Source of the DNA: Hyphomicrobiales bacterium
GTDB taxonomy: Bacteria > Pseudomonadota > Alphaproteobacteria > Rhizobiales > S144-35
Assembly (NCBI GenBank): GCA_015494185.1
Contig: WGBT01000090.1
Span: 1-6,171, forward strand
Reading direction: 5' to 3'
DNA: 6,171 bases
Below the pieces are notes generated by a model, which was not told where the DNA came from, made no database searches, and saw nothing but the letters and a program-made list of their open reading frames with translations. Positions 5,820-6,171 of the stretch are shown here, piece after piece (the first letter of the stretch is position 1; the number at the start of each line of letters is the position of its first letter). A program made the position numbers and the translations under genes.

Positions 5820-6171
5820 TCAAAGGAAGGCCAAAAGGATCGTGATGATCCAGTGGAGGAGCAGCCGGGAAGTTGCAGCCCCCGCCGCCGGGATGGCGTT
5901 CATGGCATCGCCCAGTGAATGGGCCAGATTGTTGCGCCCCACGTCCATACGGTGGACCGCCTTTTGATGGCCGCTCGCCGCCACAGTGCGCACCGGATCG
6001 CTAGCGCCCGCCAGCCGCGCGCCCGTGAGCCGCTCGATCGCCGGTGGCACCATGCGCTGGGTATGCCCGTCATAGTCATAGGATAGGGGGGATTAAGACC
6101 TGCCCGGCAGCGCTTGCACCTGCATCACGAACGGCCCGTCCTTCGAGTGCCGCCATGGGTGCCACCGAAAC
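5803..6171 (-). mobile_element. IS5-family insertion sequence remnant (partial, leaves window)
   Basis: The element is recognised from the decayed transposase on the minus strand; the C-terminal end faces lpxD and the rest runs off the right edge. The left limit given is a guess: in IS5-family elements the terminal inverted repeat often lies within tens of bases of the transposase stop. No terminal repeat or target duplication can be verified here. The stretch is GC-richer than the preceding spacer. Confidence 0.65.
5820..6171 (-). pseudogene. Decayed IS5-family (DDE) transposase, C-terminal part
   Basis: Reading the minus strand from the right edge, one frame gives HSKDGPFVMQVQALPG, an in-frame TAA (6093-6095), then YDGHTQRMVPPAIERLTG, then GHQKAVHRMDVGRNNLAHS, LGDAMNAI and LLLHWIITILLAFL, ending in TGA (5820-5822). 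These match, in order, the conserved C-terminal blocks of IS5-family transposases as I know them: FV.H.KALPG, YDGHTL, GHLKAEHRMGRNYL, GD.INA and the final hydrophobic tail. The gene is dead. It has the internal stop with a small insertion, and the segment between YDGHT and GHQK is a few dozen residues shorter than normal, which removes the D.GYRGH block with a catalytic Asp. The usual EPVIGH context with the catalytic Glu is also altered (VRTVAASGH). An ATG at 6051-6053 opens a 77-residue frame but is not a true start. The N-terminal part lies beyond the window. Confidence 0.85.

Noticed and set aside
5770..5967. A 65-codon plus-strand frame at the IS boundary
   Set aside because: It runs antisense through the decayed transposase and has no features of its own.

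Overview
This window looks like part of the cell-envelope gene cluster of a Gram-negative, LPS-making alphaproteobacterium. The order rseP, bamA, lpxD on one strand is the standard alphaproteobacterial arrangement. The proteins read as ordinary full-length members of their families. I cannot name the genus; base composition is moderate.

Layout: the C-terminal part of an RseP-type site-2 protease (1-782, cut by the left edge); a gene-poor spacer of about 550 bases; a complete bamA (about 1333-3657); a second gene-poor spacer of about 980 bases; a complete lpxD (about 4636-5694); a short spacer of about 125 bases; and a decayed IS5-family transposase on the minus strand (5820-6171), cut by the right edge. 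RseP is an inner-membrane regulated protease, BamA inserts outer-membrane beta-barrel proteins, and LpxD adds the third acyl chain of lipid A. All three serve outer-membrane construction.

The unusual part is the space between genes. In many relatives these genes are tightly packed, a periplasmic chaperone gene (skp/ompH) often lies between bamA and lpxD, and fabZ and lpxA follow lpxD. Here no skp is visible, both spacers are long, and an insertion-sequence remnant follows lpxD. This suggests a genome with relaxed compaction and past IS activity. The spacers hold several small tandem duplications, including an exact 20-bp unit twice, and a long near-perfect hairpin (4336-4379) whose G.U pairs favour a plus-strand RNA.

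Upstream of bamA is a 14-codon reading frame with an ideal Shine-Dalgarno. It ends just before a possible hairpin that contains a second strong Shine-Dalgarno, so it is a candidate leader peptide. No CRISPR array, tRNA or rRNA was seen. The most testable new ideas are the bamA leader and the structured region upstream of lpxD; both are inferences from one sequence.
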